Of a DNA stretch of 64,000 nt, positions 53,557 through 63,383 are shown in pieces; the first letter of the stretch is position 1; the number at the start of each line of letters is the position of its first letter. Below the pieces are notes generated by a model, which saw only the letters and a program-made list of their open reading frames with translations, searched no databases and was not told the origin of the DNA. The translations under genes were made by a program, and so were the position numbers. This stretch comes from CAZCCV01 sp964497515 (GTDB taxonomy: Bacteria; Armatimonadota; UBA5829; DTLH01). Location: NCBI GenBank assembly GCA_964497515.1, contig CAZCCV010000007.1:1-64000 (forward strand), given 5' to 3'.

Positions 53557-54684
53557 TTAGAAGCTTACAAACAACTCAACGAATCCGATGTTGTTCTTGA
53601 CCCCAATGCCTGTATCACTATCTTCTTTGTTGATCTCATACTCATACTGCACCCACATACCTTTTCGGATTGGTTGCACGGCAGACAGTGTAATCTGCTT
53701 GAGATCCCAAGACAACTGGTTAGCAGTCTTTGCGACGTCGAACGTCTGTCGCGAGTATCGTGCGTAGAACTTCCAACTGTCGGCAGACTCGTAGCCAAGC
53801 AGAACGTTCCAAGCGTCGGAACCGAGTTCACTGATCTTAGCATCATAGTACTCGCCCTGAGCAAGCAATCCTGAAGGACACTTGAGCTGAAGATCCGCTC
53901 CGAGCAGACGACGTGTCTTAGATGTCGTCGAAGCTGGGAGCAATGACGGTGTACCGCCAGGTGTCAGCGGATTAGTAGCCGATGAGGTAGTGAGGTTCAC
54001 CAGATCTCGGTCATCGATGCTACCGAACAGCCCGGAGACACCACCTTTGATGCGTCCATCGTTCCACTTGCCAACGATTCTGGCACTTACGGCCAACCTC
54101 TGGCTCATATCGTTCTGTGTATCTCTAAGTGCAAGGTGCTTTACCGTATGGTCGGCAGCTCGCGCAGATTCTGCCTGCACATCACCGATAGGTCTTGACC
54201 CTAGTCTCAGCGACTGGTGAATAGATACACCGAAATCGAGCGACTCTTTTTGCACTAGGTACTGCGCACCCTGAATCCTGTCCTGCGTAAACGACTCGGC
54301 ACCTGGACTATAATTGCTGGTTTTTCTGTTTCCCAATGTCGGAGTCAGCCCGAAAGTGAAATTTCGGCCTTTTCCTACACGAAGCCGTCCCATACCGACA
54401 GGAGTCTCATAGTAAGTGCTGTCTACCAGAACGGCGTTGTTGGACAGCGATGGATGATACTGCAACTCAGCATAAGCTATGCTGTCGTTCGGCAGATTGG
54501 CCTTGGCACAGAGTGCCAACCTCTCAGCCCTGAATTGTAGTGTTGATCCCTCAGGAATGTACACCCGGTTCTGCATATAGCCAGTAACCTGGATGCGGGG
54601 TGCAGCTTCCTCGGCCACTACGGCGGCGCATATGCCGAGCAATACGACAATTGCAGCCACTACAAGAGTCTTTCTTGAAACCAA
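53557..54684 (-). CDS. outer-membrane porin-like protein
   Basis: Exported protein of 375 residues with a signal peptide (TLVVAAIVVLLGICAAVVA). The mature part begins RIQVTGYMQNRVYI and is built of alternating beta strands (LRVGKGRNFTFGLTPTLGN, WKFYARYSRQTFDV, WVQYEYEINKED) ending in a C-terminal Phe (FVELFVSF), the signal for the Bam machine. It resembles phosphate-selective-type porins in layout but no family is certain. TTG 54684 is set by AGGAGG seven bases upstream. Confidence 0.75.
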   Translation of the reverse strand: MVSRKTLVVAAIVVLLGICAAVVAEEAAPRIQVTGYMQNRVYIPEGSTLQFRAERLALCAKANLPNDSIAYAELQYHPSLSNNAVLVDSTYYETPVGMGRLRVGKGRNFTFGLTPTLGNRKTSNYSPGAESFTQDRIQGAQYLVQKESLDFGVSIHQSLRLGSRPIGDVQAESARAADHTVKHLALRDTQNDMSQRLAVSARIVGKWNDGRIKGGVSGLFGSIDDRDLVNLTTSSATNPLTPGGTPSLLPASTTSKTRRLLGADLQLKCPSGLLAQGEYYDAKISELGSDAWNVLLGYESADSWKFYARYSRQTFDVAKTANQLSWDLKQITLSAVQPIRKGMWVQYEYEINKEDSDTGIGVKNNIGFVELFVSF

Positions 54685-54770
54685 TACCTTTCCTCCTAAT
54701 CAGCGTCTATGCGATCATATGTGAAACTATTATCGGTAGACGCAACAATAATCTGTTCATTGCATTAGCA

Positions 54771-55202
54771 TCAAATAGCGTGCAAAGCGTCACCGGGCAG
54801 GATTCTCGCACCACCTTCCTGCAGAGCAGAAATAGCTTCAGCGACCGGATCGATTCTGAACACCACAATGGCGTTCTTGCCAGAAGTCCCAACGAATGCA
54901 TACATATACTCTATGTTCAGATTCTTTGCAGAAAGCATATCGATGATGCCGGCTAGCCCTCCCGGTTCGTCAGGAACCTCCACAGCAAGAACCTCAGTCT
55001 GCTTGACCGTGAACCCACCTTCGGCAAGCACTTCTGATGCGTGTTTTGGGTCGTCGACAATCAATCTCAACAACCCATAGTCCAAAGTATCCGCAATTGA
55101 TAGCGCTCGGATATTGACGTTGTTATCCGCAAGCGCACGAGTAACGTCGGACAATCTGCCTGACTTGTTTTCTAAGAAAACCGTAAGCTGGTTGACTCTC
55201 AT
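54771..55202 (-). CDS. tandem ACT-domain protein
   Basis: Protein of 143 residues made of two ACT domains: MRVNQLTVFLENKSGRLSDVTRALADNNVNI and VEVPDEPGGLAGIIDMLSAKNLNIEYMYAF. ACT domains bind amino acids and regulate enzymes. Such tandem ACT proteins are often encoded next to phenylacetate-CoA ligase; the partner paaK overlaps by four bases here, suggesting it senses an aromatic amino acid or related ligand to control that pathway. Confidence 0.9.
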   Translation of the reverse strand: MRVNQLTVFLENKSGRLSDVTRALADNNVNIRALSIADTLDYGLLRLIVDDPKHASEVLAEGGFTVKQTEVLAVEVPDEPGGLAGIIDMLSAKNLNIEYMYAFVGTSGKNAIVVFRIDPVAEAISALQEGGARILPGDALHAI

Positions 55203-56509
55203 TTTTGTAAGTCCCTCCGATCGATGACTCTCTTGGACTTGCCTTCACTTCTGGCAATAGTCTTCGGTTCGACTAATCTGACTCGAAGTGAAATACTGAG
55301 CATACTTTCGAGTTCCGCAACGATCTTGCGCTCAATAGACTCCATCCGCCGGACTTCGTCAGACACCATATCTGGCGATACTTCGACCCATATCTCCAAT
55401 TGGTCCATTCGGCCTAGCTCGCGGTCGACAACAATTGCATAATGAGGTTCCGTTCCCTCGACACCGACCAGCACCGCCTCGATTTGGGATGGAAATACGT
55501 TCACTCCGCGGATAATGAGCATATCGTCAGTTCTTCCAAGCACCCTGCTCATCCTGCAGAACACTCTACCACATTCGCACAATGAATCATTGATAAAGGT
55601 AACGTCGCGGGTTCGATACCTGAGCAGCGGCAATGCCTCTTTGGTAAGTGAAGTAAAAACGAGCTCGCCTTTCGCCCCAGCAGGAAGAGACTCGCCAGTT
55701 GCAGGGTCTATAATCTCGGGGAAGAAATGATCTTCGGCAACGTGCAGCCCGGACTTTTCCATACACTCATACGACACACCAGGCCCTATGACCTCAGAAA
55801 GCCCGTAGATGTCCAGCGCGTCGATGCCCAGCTTGTTTTCGATCTCCTGCCGCATAACGTCAGACCACGGTTCAGCACCGAAAAACCCCGCCTTAAGTGG
55901 CAGAGCTGCAGCATTAATCCCCTGCTCCGCGGCAGCTTCTGCCAAAAGAACCGCATACGACGGAGTACAACACAGAACCGTGCTGCCAAAATCCTGCATT
56001 AACTGCAACTGACGCACCGTATTGCCGCCCGAAATCGGCACCACCGAGGCACCGATACGTTCTGCGCCGTAGTGTGCGCCGAGGCCACCAGTAAAGAGCC
56101 CGTAGCCATAGGCGTTCTGTACGACATCGCCTCTAACGGTGCCCCCCGCACCAAGAGTGCGAGCCATAACTTCAGCCCAGACTTCTATATCGTTTCTGGT
56201 GTAACCTACGACAGTCTGTTTTCCTGTGGTTCCGGAACTCGCGTGGATTCGGACAACCTGATCCAGCGGAACAGCAAACATTCCGAACGGATAGTTCTCT
56301 CTGAAGTCTTCTTTCGTGGTAAAGGGGATCTTCGAAATATCGTCTATGGTCTGGATATCGTTTGGTGATAGCCCTATACTGTCAAACTTTTTGCGATAAA
56401 GTGGTACATTATTATACGCACGAGTTACTGTCTCCCTCAAGCGCTCTCCCTGCAGTTTTCGCAGTTCGTCTTCGTGCATACACTCAACTTCTTTATTCCA
56501 ATAGTACAT
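55199..56509 (-). CDS. paaK: phenylacetate--CoA ligase
   Basis: ATP-dependent ligase of 436 residues activating phenylacetate to phenylacetyl-CoA. AMP-binding motif HASSGTTGKQTVVGYT, NAYGYGLFTGGLG, GAEPWSD, DIYGLSEVIGPG and the C-terminal GRTDDMLIIRGVNVFPSQIE are typical. The rest of the phenylacetate pathway is not in the window; with the overlapping ACT gene it may instead serve indolepyruvate/aryl-acetate conversion. It lies 59 bases downstream of alr. Confidence 0.93.
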   Translation of the reverse strand: MYYWNKEVECMHEDELRKLQGERLRETVTRAYNNVPLYRKKFDSIGLSPNDIQTIDDISKIPFTTKEDFRENYPFGMFAVPLDQVVRIHASSGTTGKQTVVGYTRNDIEVWAEVMARTLGAGGTVRGDVVQNAYGYGLFTGGLGAHYGAERIGASVVPISGGNTVRQLQLMQDFGSTVLCCTPSYAVLLAEAAAEQGINAAALPLKAGFFGAEPWSDVMRQEIENKLGIDALDIYGLSEVIGPGVSYECMEKSGLHVAEDHFFPEIIDPATGESLPAGAKGELVFTSLTKEALPLLRYRTRDVTFINDSLCECGRVFCRMSRVLGRTDDMLIIRGVNVFPSQIEAVLVGVEGTEPHYAIVVDRELGRMDQLEIWVEVSPDMVSDEVRRMESIERKIVAELESMLSISLRVRLVEPKTIARSEGKSKRVIDRRDLQK

Positions 56510-56568
56510 CCGATTTCTACCCTGTCTCGACCTACAACACTGTAACAGTCTTCATTACTTTCGGTTGA

Positions 56569-57702
56569 TTATTCTAACACGTCTGAATGCAGTTTTATGT
56601 AAACCCTCGGGACACGTTTGCCGATAGATGTTAGCACATCGTGAGGTACTGTCTCTAGTGTCCGTGCAGCGCCCTCAACCGAGAGATAGTCGTAACCTCC
56701 ACCTAGGAGCACCACCTCATCTCCCACGGCAACTTCCGGTACCTCTGTAACATCGACGAGTATCTGATCCATACACACCCGCCCAACAACCGGAGCACGA
56801 TAACCCTTGACGGCGACATCTCCACAATTCGATAGCTTGCGGCTATAGCCATCTGCATAACCGATGGGAAGAGTGGCGACTTTCGTCCGGCGCGTTGTTG
56901 TAAAAGTCCGTCCGTAGCTAATCGTTTTTCCTGGCGGCAGTTCCTTCACATACGCAATGTTCGTAACCAGAGTAAGAGCAGGTGTCAGATTGACTGTTCT
57001 ATTTACATCTGGTGATGGATACCATCCGTAAGCAGCAATTCCCGGCCGAACCATATCATAGTGCGACAAAGGATAATCCATTATCGCCCCACTGTTTGCG
57101 GTGTGGGCGATTGGTGGTAGGATTCGGCGCTCCCGCAGTTGGCTCAATACCTCACTAAAGATAGTCATTTGACTCTTTGTAAAGGATCTATCGGGTTCAT
57201 CCGAAGAAGCAAAATGAGTAAAGATGCCCTCCACGACGACGAACGGCAATTCCGATACAGCTGCAACCAGTTCTACAGCTTCTTCGGCTGGCACGCCTAC
57301 TCGCCCCATCCCTGTATCCACTTTTATGTGGACGCGCACTGGCTTCTGCAGCTTTGAAGCAGCAACAGAAAGATCCGAAGCTGCGGAGAGTTCGCAGACG
57401 GTAGCTGAGATGTCGCTACTGATAATGTCGTCAGCGGAACTCGAAGAAGCGCACCCAAAGACTAATACGGGAGCCCTAATGCCATTGTCTCTTAGTTCAA
57501 CGGCCTCATCAACGCTCGCAACCCCAAGCATATCGGCGCCGGCGGATAGCGCTGCCCTACTGATCCGAACAGAACCGTGACCGTAGCCATCGGCCTTCAC
57601 TGCAGGCATTATTCTTACTTTGGGCCCGACGTGTGCCTTGATTGCCCGGATATTACGTGCAATTGCGTCGAGGTCTACTATCATTCGAGTTGGTCTGTGC
57701 AT
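56569..57702 (-). CDS. alr: alanine racemase
   Basis: PLP enzyme of 377 residues interconverting L- and D-alanine for peptidoglycan. The PLP lysine is Lys36 in PAVKADGYGHG; HIKVDTGMGRVG, the catalytic Tyr in ISYGRTF, GYADGYSR, and the carbamylated-lysine region GRVCMDQ are present. ATG 57702 starts the family N-terminus. It follows the FAH-family gene after 48 bases on the same strand. Confidence 0.95.
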   Translation of the reverse strand: MHRPTRMIVDLDAIARNIRAIKAHVGPKVRIMPAVKADGYGHGSVRISRAALSAGADMLGVASVDEAVELRDNGIRAPVLVFGCASSSSADDIISSDISATVCELSAASDLSVAASKLQKPVRVHIKVDTGMGRVGVPAEEAVELVAAVSELPFVVVEGIFTHFASSDEPDRSFTKSQMTIFSEVLSQLRERRILPPIAHTANSGAIMDYPLSHYDMVRPGIAAYGWYPSPDVNRTVNLTPALTLVTNIAYVKELPPGKTISYGRTFTTTRRTKVATLPIGYADGYSRKLSNCGDVAVKGYRAPVVGRVCMDQILVDVTEVPEVAVGDEVVLLGGGYDYLSVEGAARTLETVPHDVLTSIGKRVPRVYIKLHSDVLE

Positions 57703-57750
57703 CTAGAGAATATCCATATGACAATAATTGGATTGCCTCGTTGTATTGGA

Positions 57751-58650
57751 TTACTCGGCAACTACAGGATTCCTGAGAACGCCAATCTTTTCTACGTAAG
57801 CTTCCATAACATCCCCGGGAACAACTGGCTTCATACCTTCTGGAGTACCCATAGCTATAACATCTCCGGGGTTCAACGTCACGTACTGAGATATCCAGGA
57901 GATAACATAAGGAACTTTGAATGTCAGGCTCCTGGTATTGTCTTTCTGTCGGATTTCACCGTTTACTCTCATTGCAAGATCCAATTCCAGAGGTTCATCA
58001 ATCCCGTTTGCGAGCAGCACGTAAGGCCCCATAGGACAGAATGTGTCAATTCCTTTCGACCGAAACCACGGCAGCGATACCGCGATATCCCGTTGCTGCA
58101 ATTCTCTGGCGGTGACATCGTTTATGATGGTGTAACCTGCGATGTAGTCATTTGCATCTCCCTCGGAGATGTTCGACCCTTGCCTGGCGATAATTACAGC
58201 CAACTCCACCTCCGGGTCTACACGAGAAAGTGACTTCTTGTATATCACGGGATCTTCTGGACCAACAACCGAAGTTGATGCTTTTGAGAAGAAAATCGGC
58301 TCACTTGGAAGCTCACCAGCGTGCTCAATAGCGTGGGCTGGAAAATTCCGACCAAGTGCATATATCGCAGGAGGTCTAGGAATTGGAGCCAACAACCTGT
58401 AGTTCTCAGCCACAAAGAGCTCTTCATATAATCCGGTGCTATCAGCGAACTCTTCAATATACTCGAAAATACCGGCTTCAAACTCGCCTGATTCGATCAT
58501 CTGCTGAATAGAACAAGGAGATTGAACCTCTTCACCAGACACTGCCTGATGAACCTGCAATGTGCGCGTGAAATCCAGAAGACATTCTTCCTTGACTATC
58601 CCAATCCCACACTTGCCAGTTTCAATTGTCTGATAGTTCGCTATTCTCAC
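57751..58650 (-). CDS. fumarylacetoacetate hydrolase family protein
   Basis: Metal-dependent enzyme of 299 residues with an FAH fold: FFSKASTSVVGPEDPVI, the metal ligands in VDPEVELAVIIAR, YTIINDVTARELQQRD, and GTPEGMKPVVPGDVMEAYVEKIG. Members hydrolyse or decarboxylate 2-oxo acids, for example in sugar-acid or homoprotocatechuate breakdown; the substrate is unknown. It overlaps the esterase gene by four bases. Confidence 0.9.
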   Translation of the reverse strand: MRIANYQTIETGKCGIGIVKEECLLDFTRTLQVHQAVSGEEVQSPCSIQQMIESGEFEAGIFEYIEEFADSTGLYEELFVAENYRLLAPIPRPPAIYALGRNFPAHAIEHAGELPSEPIFFSKASTSVVGPEDPVIYKKSLSRVDPEVELAVIIARQGSNISEGDANDYIAGYTIINDVTARELQQRDIAVSLPWFRSKGIDTFCPMGPYVLLANGIDEPLELDLAMRVNGEIRQKDNTRSLTFKVPYVISWISQYVTLNPGDVIAMGTPEGMKPVVPGDVMEAYVEKIGVLRNPVVAE

Positions 58651-59705
58651 AGGGAAACCTCATCGCTTAGTTTACGCTTTTCGCAGTTGTTCGGCAAGCG
58701 AGAATGCTTAACAAAGAACTCCCAAATCGAGTTGACAGCGACGAGTTTGTCAGTTGCTTTCCCGACAATGCGCTCCGAGAGACTGTTGTGCCCACCGGGC
58801 CATACGTGCCCGTGGCCTTCTATAGCGTAGAGCAGAGCTTCTGTTCCATCCGCACGTTTGCAGAAACTGTGCACTTCAACGCCGTCAACTTCCAAGATTA
58901 GTGCAGGAGGTGCTTCACAGCCGAGCATCTGAGACCAAGTAGAAACAGAATCTTGAATCGCGGGCTGAACGACTGTCTGTCCCCACGGGATAGTGACTGT
59001 GCCACCGTTAAACGGGTTCAATGGGTCGGATTTCCCAGAAATAGCGAGCAATGATACGGGAGGTTCGAGTCTTGCAGTACGAACCCAGAGATGCCCTGAA
59101 ACCGGAGCAACTGCAGCCACAATGTCGGCCAATTCGACGCCGGTTCTATACGTCATTGAAGCCCCATTTGAAAACTCTGTAATAAAGATTCTATCGTTAT
59201 CTATAACATACTTCGACTGAATACTGGCTATCACTTGCCTGATGAAGGAGATGTCGTCTATACCAGACCTATCTGCATAGCCGCGATTTGAACCGTCAAT
59301 CCATACCTGTGGATTTTTGAGAAACGATGGTTGTTGTGATTGATCTGGCCTGGTGGCCTCTGGATATGCTACCAAGAACCCTTCATCCTCTGATTTCTGG
59401 TTCCAGCCAGTATCTTTTGCCGCCACAACAGCCGTCCCGCCAGCACCGTGAAGAACAATCAACAGTGGTACAGGGCTATTCTCTCGATAGGACTCCGGAA
59501 CATACAGCAAGTATTTGCGCCGGAAACCCTCGACCTCTAATTGAATCAACTGTATTCCAAGTCTTTTACTGTCTTTTTTCATATCAGGTACGAATAGTGC
59601 TTCTGATTCTCCACCTTTTTGCACTCCATTTGTAGAACAAGCAAAAGAAAGCGGGTCGTACCACGCCGACCCGCCATAGTAGAACCGTATGTGACTATCC
59701 AGCAC
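58647..59705 (-). CDS. PHB-depolymerase-type alpha/beta hydrolase esterase
   Basis: Esterase of 352 residues in the PHB depolymerase/feruloyl esterase group: YLLYVPESYR, the oxyanion HGAGG, nucleophile Ser179 in TEFSNGAS (Glu replaces the first Gly of the usual GxSxG), GISDP-like ISGKSDPLNPFNGG, and the catalytic His in GHGHVWPGG. No signal peptide is seen. GTG 59705 overlaps the previous stop (TAGTG); ATG 59582 is an alternative. The first 45 residues (SHIRFYYGGSAWYDP) look like the end of a glycosidase, not an esterase, so they may be a fused remnant. Confidence 0.85.
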   Translation of the reverse strand: MLDSHIRFYYGGSAWYDPLSFACSTNGVQKGGESEALFVPDMKKDSKRLGIQLIQLEVEGFRRKYLLYVPESYRENSPVPLLIVLHGAGGTAVVAAKDTGWNQKSEDEGFLVAYPEATRPDQSQQPSFLKNPQVWIDGSNRGYADRSGIDDISFIRQVIASIQSKYVIDNDRIFITEFSNGASMTYRTGVELADIVAAVAPVSGHLWVRTARLEPPVSLLAISGKSDPLNPFNGGTVTIPWGQTVVQPAIQDSVSTWSQMLGCEAPPALILEVDGVEVHSFCKRADGTEALLYAIEGHGHVWPGGHNSLSERIVGKATDKLVAVNSIWEFFVKHSRLPNNCEKRKLSDEVSL

Positions 59706-61747
59706 TACAGACCCAAAGGTGTTCCGTAGTACACGGTCTCGTCGCCTTTAATCTTCACTGTAACTGGAATGACTGCAGTCTCAGTATTCCCCGCAGCATA
59801 CGCCACGTTAAATGCAGTGACATCTGTAAAGCCGTAAAGGTCTTTGCCGTCCTTCTTCACAGTGACCAGGAACACGCCGTTAAAGCCCACCACGTGTATA
59901 GGACCAAACGGATTATCGCTGATCACGCAGCCGCTTTCGGTGACAAGAGTTGGAGTCTTCCTGTTCTGGAGCGCGAAGATTCCGCTGGCGTTTGTTTTGC
60001 CTTCGTGAACGACTGTATTGCTGATCTTGCGATCTTTCGTCTGATAGACCTTGATCTCAGCATTGCTGATAGGGTTACCACGCTCATCGATAATTGATAG
60101 CGAGCACTCTTTTGGAATCTGGAACAGATACTCGCCGTAGTAACCACGCCTTTTCCCCTTGGTGGCGTTCAATCCCTGAACATTGCTGGGAGAATACGGG
60201 TTAAACAATCTCTGAAGATTTGGGAGCGGCGAACAGTCACCACCACCCATAATTCCGGCGTTTCGATAGTTGTGCGCAACACCGTTAACTGCATTGTTTT
60301 CTGGTTCAACAATGGTCTGATAGTCATCTATCACGCCAATCTGGTGTGACAGTTCGTGCAGCCACGCATCATTCGGACTTCCGATGTAATTTAGATACTC
60401 GTGGATACCGCCACTGCCGCGCCCCCACGGATTATCGTATGCCGTAAGACCTCGGCCACCGTCCAGGCTTAGATCAGTCTCACCAACCCTAAAAGGTCCT
60501 GCGCCAAGCGCAACTACATCACCGTCTTCCACATACTCGATCTTACCTGCCATTACGCGTTGGGTGATTCCGTTGGGCGCAAAGCCGTATTTGGAGAACT
60601 CGAATAGTCGATTCATATAATAAAGCTGACCCTGCAACCAGTCTTCGCACGAGTATGAACCGTACATATTGCGCTTTGTCTCCATTCGAGTGAGCGCACC
60701 ACGTTCCACCATAAACCTGTACATCAGCGCATTGGTTCTGATAGTGAGATCGTTGTTGTAGTCGCAGTAATCCTCGCCATTGGGGATGATCTTGAATGTG
60801 AGATCGTGATCGGCGGGATCCCAATTCCACTTCCAATCGAAGGAAGCCTTTTCCCTGGGCCTAAGCGTCTGCAGATCCCCACCAGAGACCTCCTTGCCGT
60901 CCATTATCCACACGTATTTGCCACCCAAGCTACGTTTCCCTTTGTTCTGCACGTAGGCCGTGAAGGTTACTTCCTCGCCATCGTCAGGCTGATGCTTGCT
61001 CTCGGCATTTCTGCAAAATGAGTACGGCACACCACGAGTCCAGCCGGCAGGCGGAGTGCGCTCGCCAACATCATACCGCTCGTATTTCGGGTTTCTTTCG
61101 ATATTCAGCACATCCAGATCGCCAGCGTTTTCGTTTGGTGGTGTATATGGGATGGGGTTCGGCCCAAACTTGACGTCATCAAACAGAACTGAATGCGCAG
61201 CGCCCTCGGGCAAGTTGCCGCCATCCAGATGAATTTCGAAGTAGTCTATATGCTCAATTGAAGGATTGAGAAAATAGACATAATCCCAACCGGCAGCCTC
61301 TTTGATCGGAATGCGCACAGTCTGCCATTTGCCGGGAACTTCAGTAATGACCTGTGCACCACCTCGCGCAGGGCGTATCCTTATGCAGCTTCCATCACGA
61401 TTCCAAAGGTAAAGTGTAGGACTAGTCCAACCCGGTTTATAACCGGCTTGGGGCTTGATTTGAAATTCCAGATATTCTGTATCAGAAAGATCCCAATCTG
61501 CATTTCTGAAGTTGGGAAATGTGAGATAGTGACCACTGTAGGTCGAATGGTTTAGAGCCAAGGAGTATTTTCCAACAGCACAGTCCTGTGTAACAGATTC
61601 CATGGTTGCGAGATAGATATAATCCATCGCTCCAGCCGACCACAATTCGGGAGTCTCAGTATAATCGTTGTCAGCCATTGCTACCACTGCTGACACAAAG
61701 AATGCCAAGACCAGAAACGAAATTGTCAGTCTCATTGATTTGTTCAA
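59705..61747 (-). CDS. secreted metallopeptidase with HExxHxxGxxD zinc site
   Basis: Secreted protein of 680 residues with signal peptide LTISFLVLAFFVSAVVAMA. Order: a galactose-binding-like beta-sandwich (about 30-200), an Ig-like segment (about 255-325), a catalytic region with HELSHQIGVIDDY (His464, Glu465, His468, Asp474) and a possible Met-turn AGIMGG (Met500), then a carboxypeptidase-regulatory-like domain from about 560 (SLSIIDERGNPISNAEIKVYQ). HExxHxxGxxD is the metzincin zinc-binding pattern with Asp as third ligand. The target may be glycoprotein or peptide-linked polysaccharide. The esterase start overlaps its stop. Confidence 0.8.
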   Translation of the reverse strand: MNKSMRLTISFLVLAFFVSAVVAMADNDYTETPELWSAGAMDYIYLATMESVTQDCAVGKYSLALNHSTYSGHYLTFPNFRNADWDLSDTEYLEFQIKPQAGYKPGWTSPTLYLWNRDGSCIRIRPARGGAQVITEVPGKWQTVRIPIKEAAGWDYVYFLNPSIEHIDYFEIHLDGGNLPEGAAHSVLFDDVKFGPNPIPYTPPNENAGDLDVLNIERNPKYERYDVGERTPPAGWTRGVPYSFCRNAESKHQPDDGEEVTFTAYVQNKGKRSLGGKYVWIMDGKEVSGGDLQTLRPREKASFDWKWNWDPADHDLTFKIIPNGEDYCDYNNDLTIRTNALMYRFMVERGALTRMETKRNMYGSYSCEDWLQGQLYYMNRLFEFSKYGFAPNGITQRVMAGKIEYVEDGDVVALGAGPFRVGETDLSLDGGRGLTAYDNPWGRGSGGIHEYLNYIGSPNDAWLHELSHQIGVIDDYQTIVEPENNAVNGVAHNYRNAGIMGGGDCSPLPNLQRLFNPYSPSNVQGLNATKGKRRGYYGEYLFQIPKECSLSIIDERGNPISNAEIKVYQTKDRKISNTVVHEGKTNASGIFALQNRKTPTLVTESGCVISDNPFGPIHVVGFNGVFLVTVKKDGKDLYGFTDVTAFNVAYAAGNTETAVIPVTVKIKGDETVYYGTPLGL

Positions 61748-61874
61748 GTGTGTCTCCCTTCAAAGCAACATCCTCTTTTCATTGCGCGGAGTGCGCCAAG
61801 CGGTGTTGAGTCTATTCTACTACTCAGACCAGTTGCTAGCAAGCGAAGCGATGGAGAAATCTGAGCATTACACC

Positions 61875-63263
61875 TTAGGTTTCACTTTTGTGTCTTTTGG
61901 ATTTGATGGACTCGTGAGGCATTTCCGCGGAACGTTTCAGCACCTGTTTTATAATTATCCACCAGTTATACTCCTCCACCTGCGACAGATCGAATATCTT
62001 GACCCCACCGGTGCGGCTGACAGCCATCTCCAGCGCCTTCTTGAAATTCTCAGGTTTGTTCTGATACTCCTTCACATAGATGCCAGCGTAAACGTGACAG
62101 GCATCGTTTACAGCCGAAAGTGCAGTAGCAGCACCGCCCTCCACCGTCCACCAGGGAGTAACTCCACTTTTGGCCATCACAATACTGCCGTAGCAATTAG
62201 GCACCAAAAAATCGAGTGATTCCGCGAACCCTGCCTGTCGATACTTCTGCGTATACCACCAACGTGCCTTATTCATAGTGTAGCTGCGGCTTGCCCAGTT
62301 CGCTCCCTCCGGCACGTATTCGGGATACCAAGCACCTACTACAGCACCGAAAGCTGCTACTGGCCTGGTTTTTGTGACTGTATCGCTTGCATTGCGGACG
62401 AAATCGCCGATAACCTGAGCCCGCCATTCCACCCATTTCGTAATATACGGCCCTGGGACTATACTCCAACCCGCCGGCGCAGGAAGATTGGGATCTGCAG
62501 AAAGAGTCCCCTTCCCCCCTTTGAGCACATAGACATCCTCTGGCCATCTGCCGACTCTGTCTCCTATATACTCTTCAAAAGCCTTGCGAGACTCTTCGCT
62601 GAAGTCCGAACGGATGCCATCGTACCGGCAGCGGTCTATCACAATGCCATCTACCTGGTATTTGCGTGCGACCTCTTCGATTATCGAAAGCTCATATTGC
62701 TGGACAGACGAAATTACAGGATTTACAAAGACGAAAACACCCGAGCGGGACTCTTCAGAACGAATGAGTGCCGGTTTGCCGTCAGAGGCTATATCGTAGA
62801 TCACAGTTTGCCATTCAGGGAACTTAGTGTAGGCGGGCCCAGACTTATCCGAAAGACGACCCTCAGCAAACACCATCAGCATCGCATAGACTCGAAGCCC
62901 ACGTTTGTGCCCCTCCTCAATGGTGGTCTGGAGCAAATCGTATTCTTTCGGGTAGTCGAACCTATCCACGAAGTTCCCCATCCGCGGTGCAATATCGCTG
63001 TTATAAAGCGCGAAGCCGCACGAAGACTTGACTCCTACAGCTACCCCGTTGATCCCGGAATCGACACACTTGTCGAGTATTTTGGCGACTTTCTCTCTGC
63101 TTGACAGCCTTTCGAGATTGGCGGTAGCATCGAACCATATGAGGTTTGCTTTTATACCGTTCTTTCGACTCTGTTCAAGGAGTGTCAGATCGGCTACCGC
63201 TGAAGAGGCGAAGACAGATATTGCGGCAAGTATCATAATTAGCACAATTGACTGGTTTCTCAT
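61875..63263 (-). CDS. secreted glycoside-hydrolase-like TIM-barrel protein
   Basis: Secreted protein of about 462 residues with signal peptide MRNQSIVLIMILAAISVFASSAVA. The mature part resembles glycosyl-hydrolase-like family GHL10 or related alpha-amylase-fold proteins: KANLIWFDATANLERLSSREKVAKILDKC, GHKRGLRVYAMLMVFAEG, and KYQVDGIVIDRCRYDG. Asp/Glu candidates lie in VIDRCRYDG, but the catalytic residues cannot be assigned. ATG 63263 lies six bases behind AAGGAC; the open frame extends to 63320. It heads the minus-strand run that continues with the metallopeptidase. Confidence 0.8.
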   Translation of the reverse strand: MRNQSIVLIMILAAISVFASSAVADLTLLEQSRKNGIKANLIWFDATANLERLSSREKVAKILDKCVDSGINGVAVGVKSSCGFALYNSDIAPRMGNFVDRFDYPKEYDLLQTTIEEGHKRGLRVYAMLMVFAEGRLSDKSGPAYTKFPEWQTVIYDIASDGKPALIRSEESRSGVFVFVNPVISSVQQYELSIIEEVARKYQVDGIVIDRCRYDGIRSDFSEESRKAFEEYIGDRVGRWPEDVYVLKGGKGTLSADPNLPAPAGWSIVPGPYITKWVEWRAQVIGDFVRNASDTVTKTRPVAAFGAVVGAWYPEYVPEGANWASRSYTMNKARWWYTQKYRQAGFAESLDFLVPNCYGSIVMAKSGVTPWWTVEGGAATALSAVNDACHVYAGIYVKEYQNKPENFKKALEMAVSRTGGVKIFDLSQVEEYNWWIIIKQVLKRSAEMPHESIKSKRHKSET

Positions 63264-63314
63264 CGTGTCCTTATGATACCACAAGCTTCTCAGAACGCAT
63301 GTGGCACGCGAAGC

Positions 63315-63342
63315 TTTCATTATCTACATTCCATGGTATAAT
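63315..63342 (+). promoter_or_regulatory. promoter of the BON-like gene
   Basis: TTTCAT (63315-63320) and a perfect TATAAT (63337-63342) are separated by 16 bases, giving a start near 63350 and a leader of about 34 bases. Confidence 0.5.
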
Positions 63343-63383
63343 CCGAGTACGGAAAGGTTGTGCGTTCGAGGGGGGCGACTCAG

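Noticed and set aside
55605..55625. tRNA-like GGTTCGATACC arm
   Set aside because: It lies inside paaK with no acceptor or anticodon stem around it; no tRNA was found anywhere in the window.
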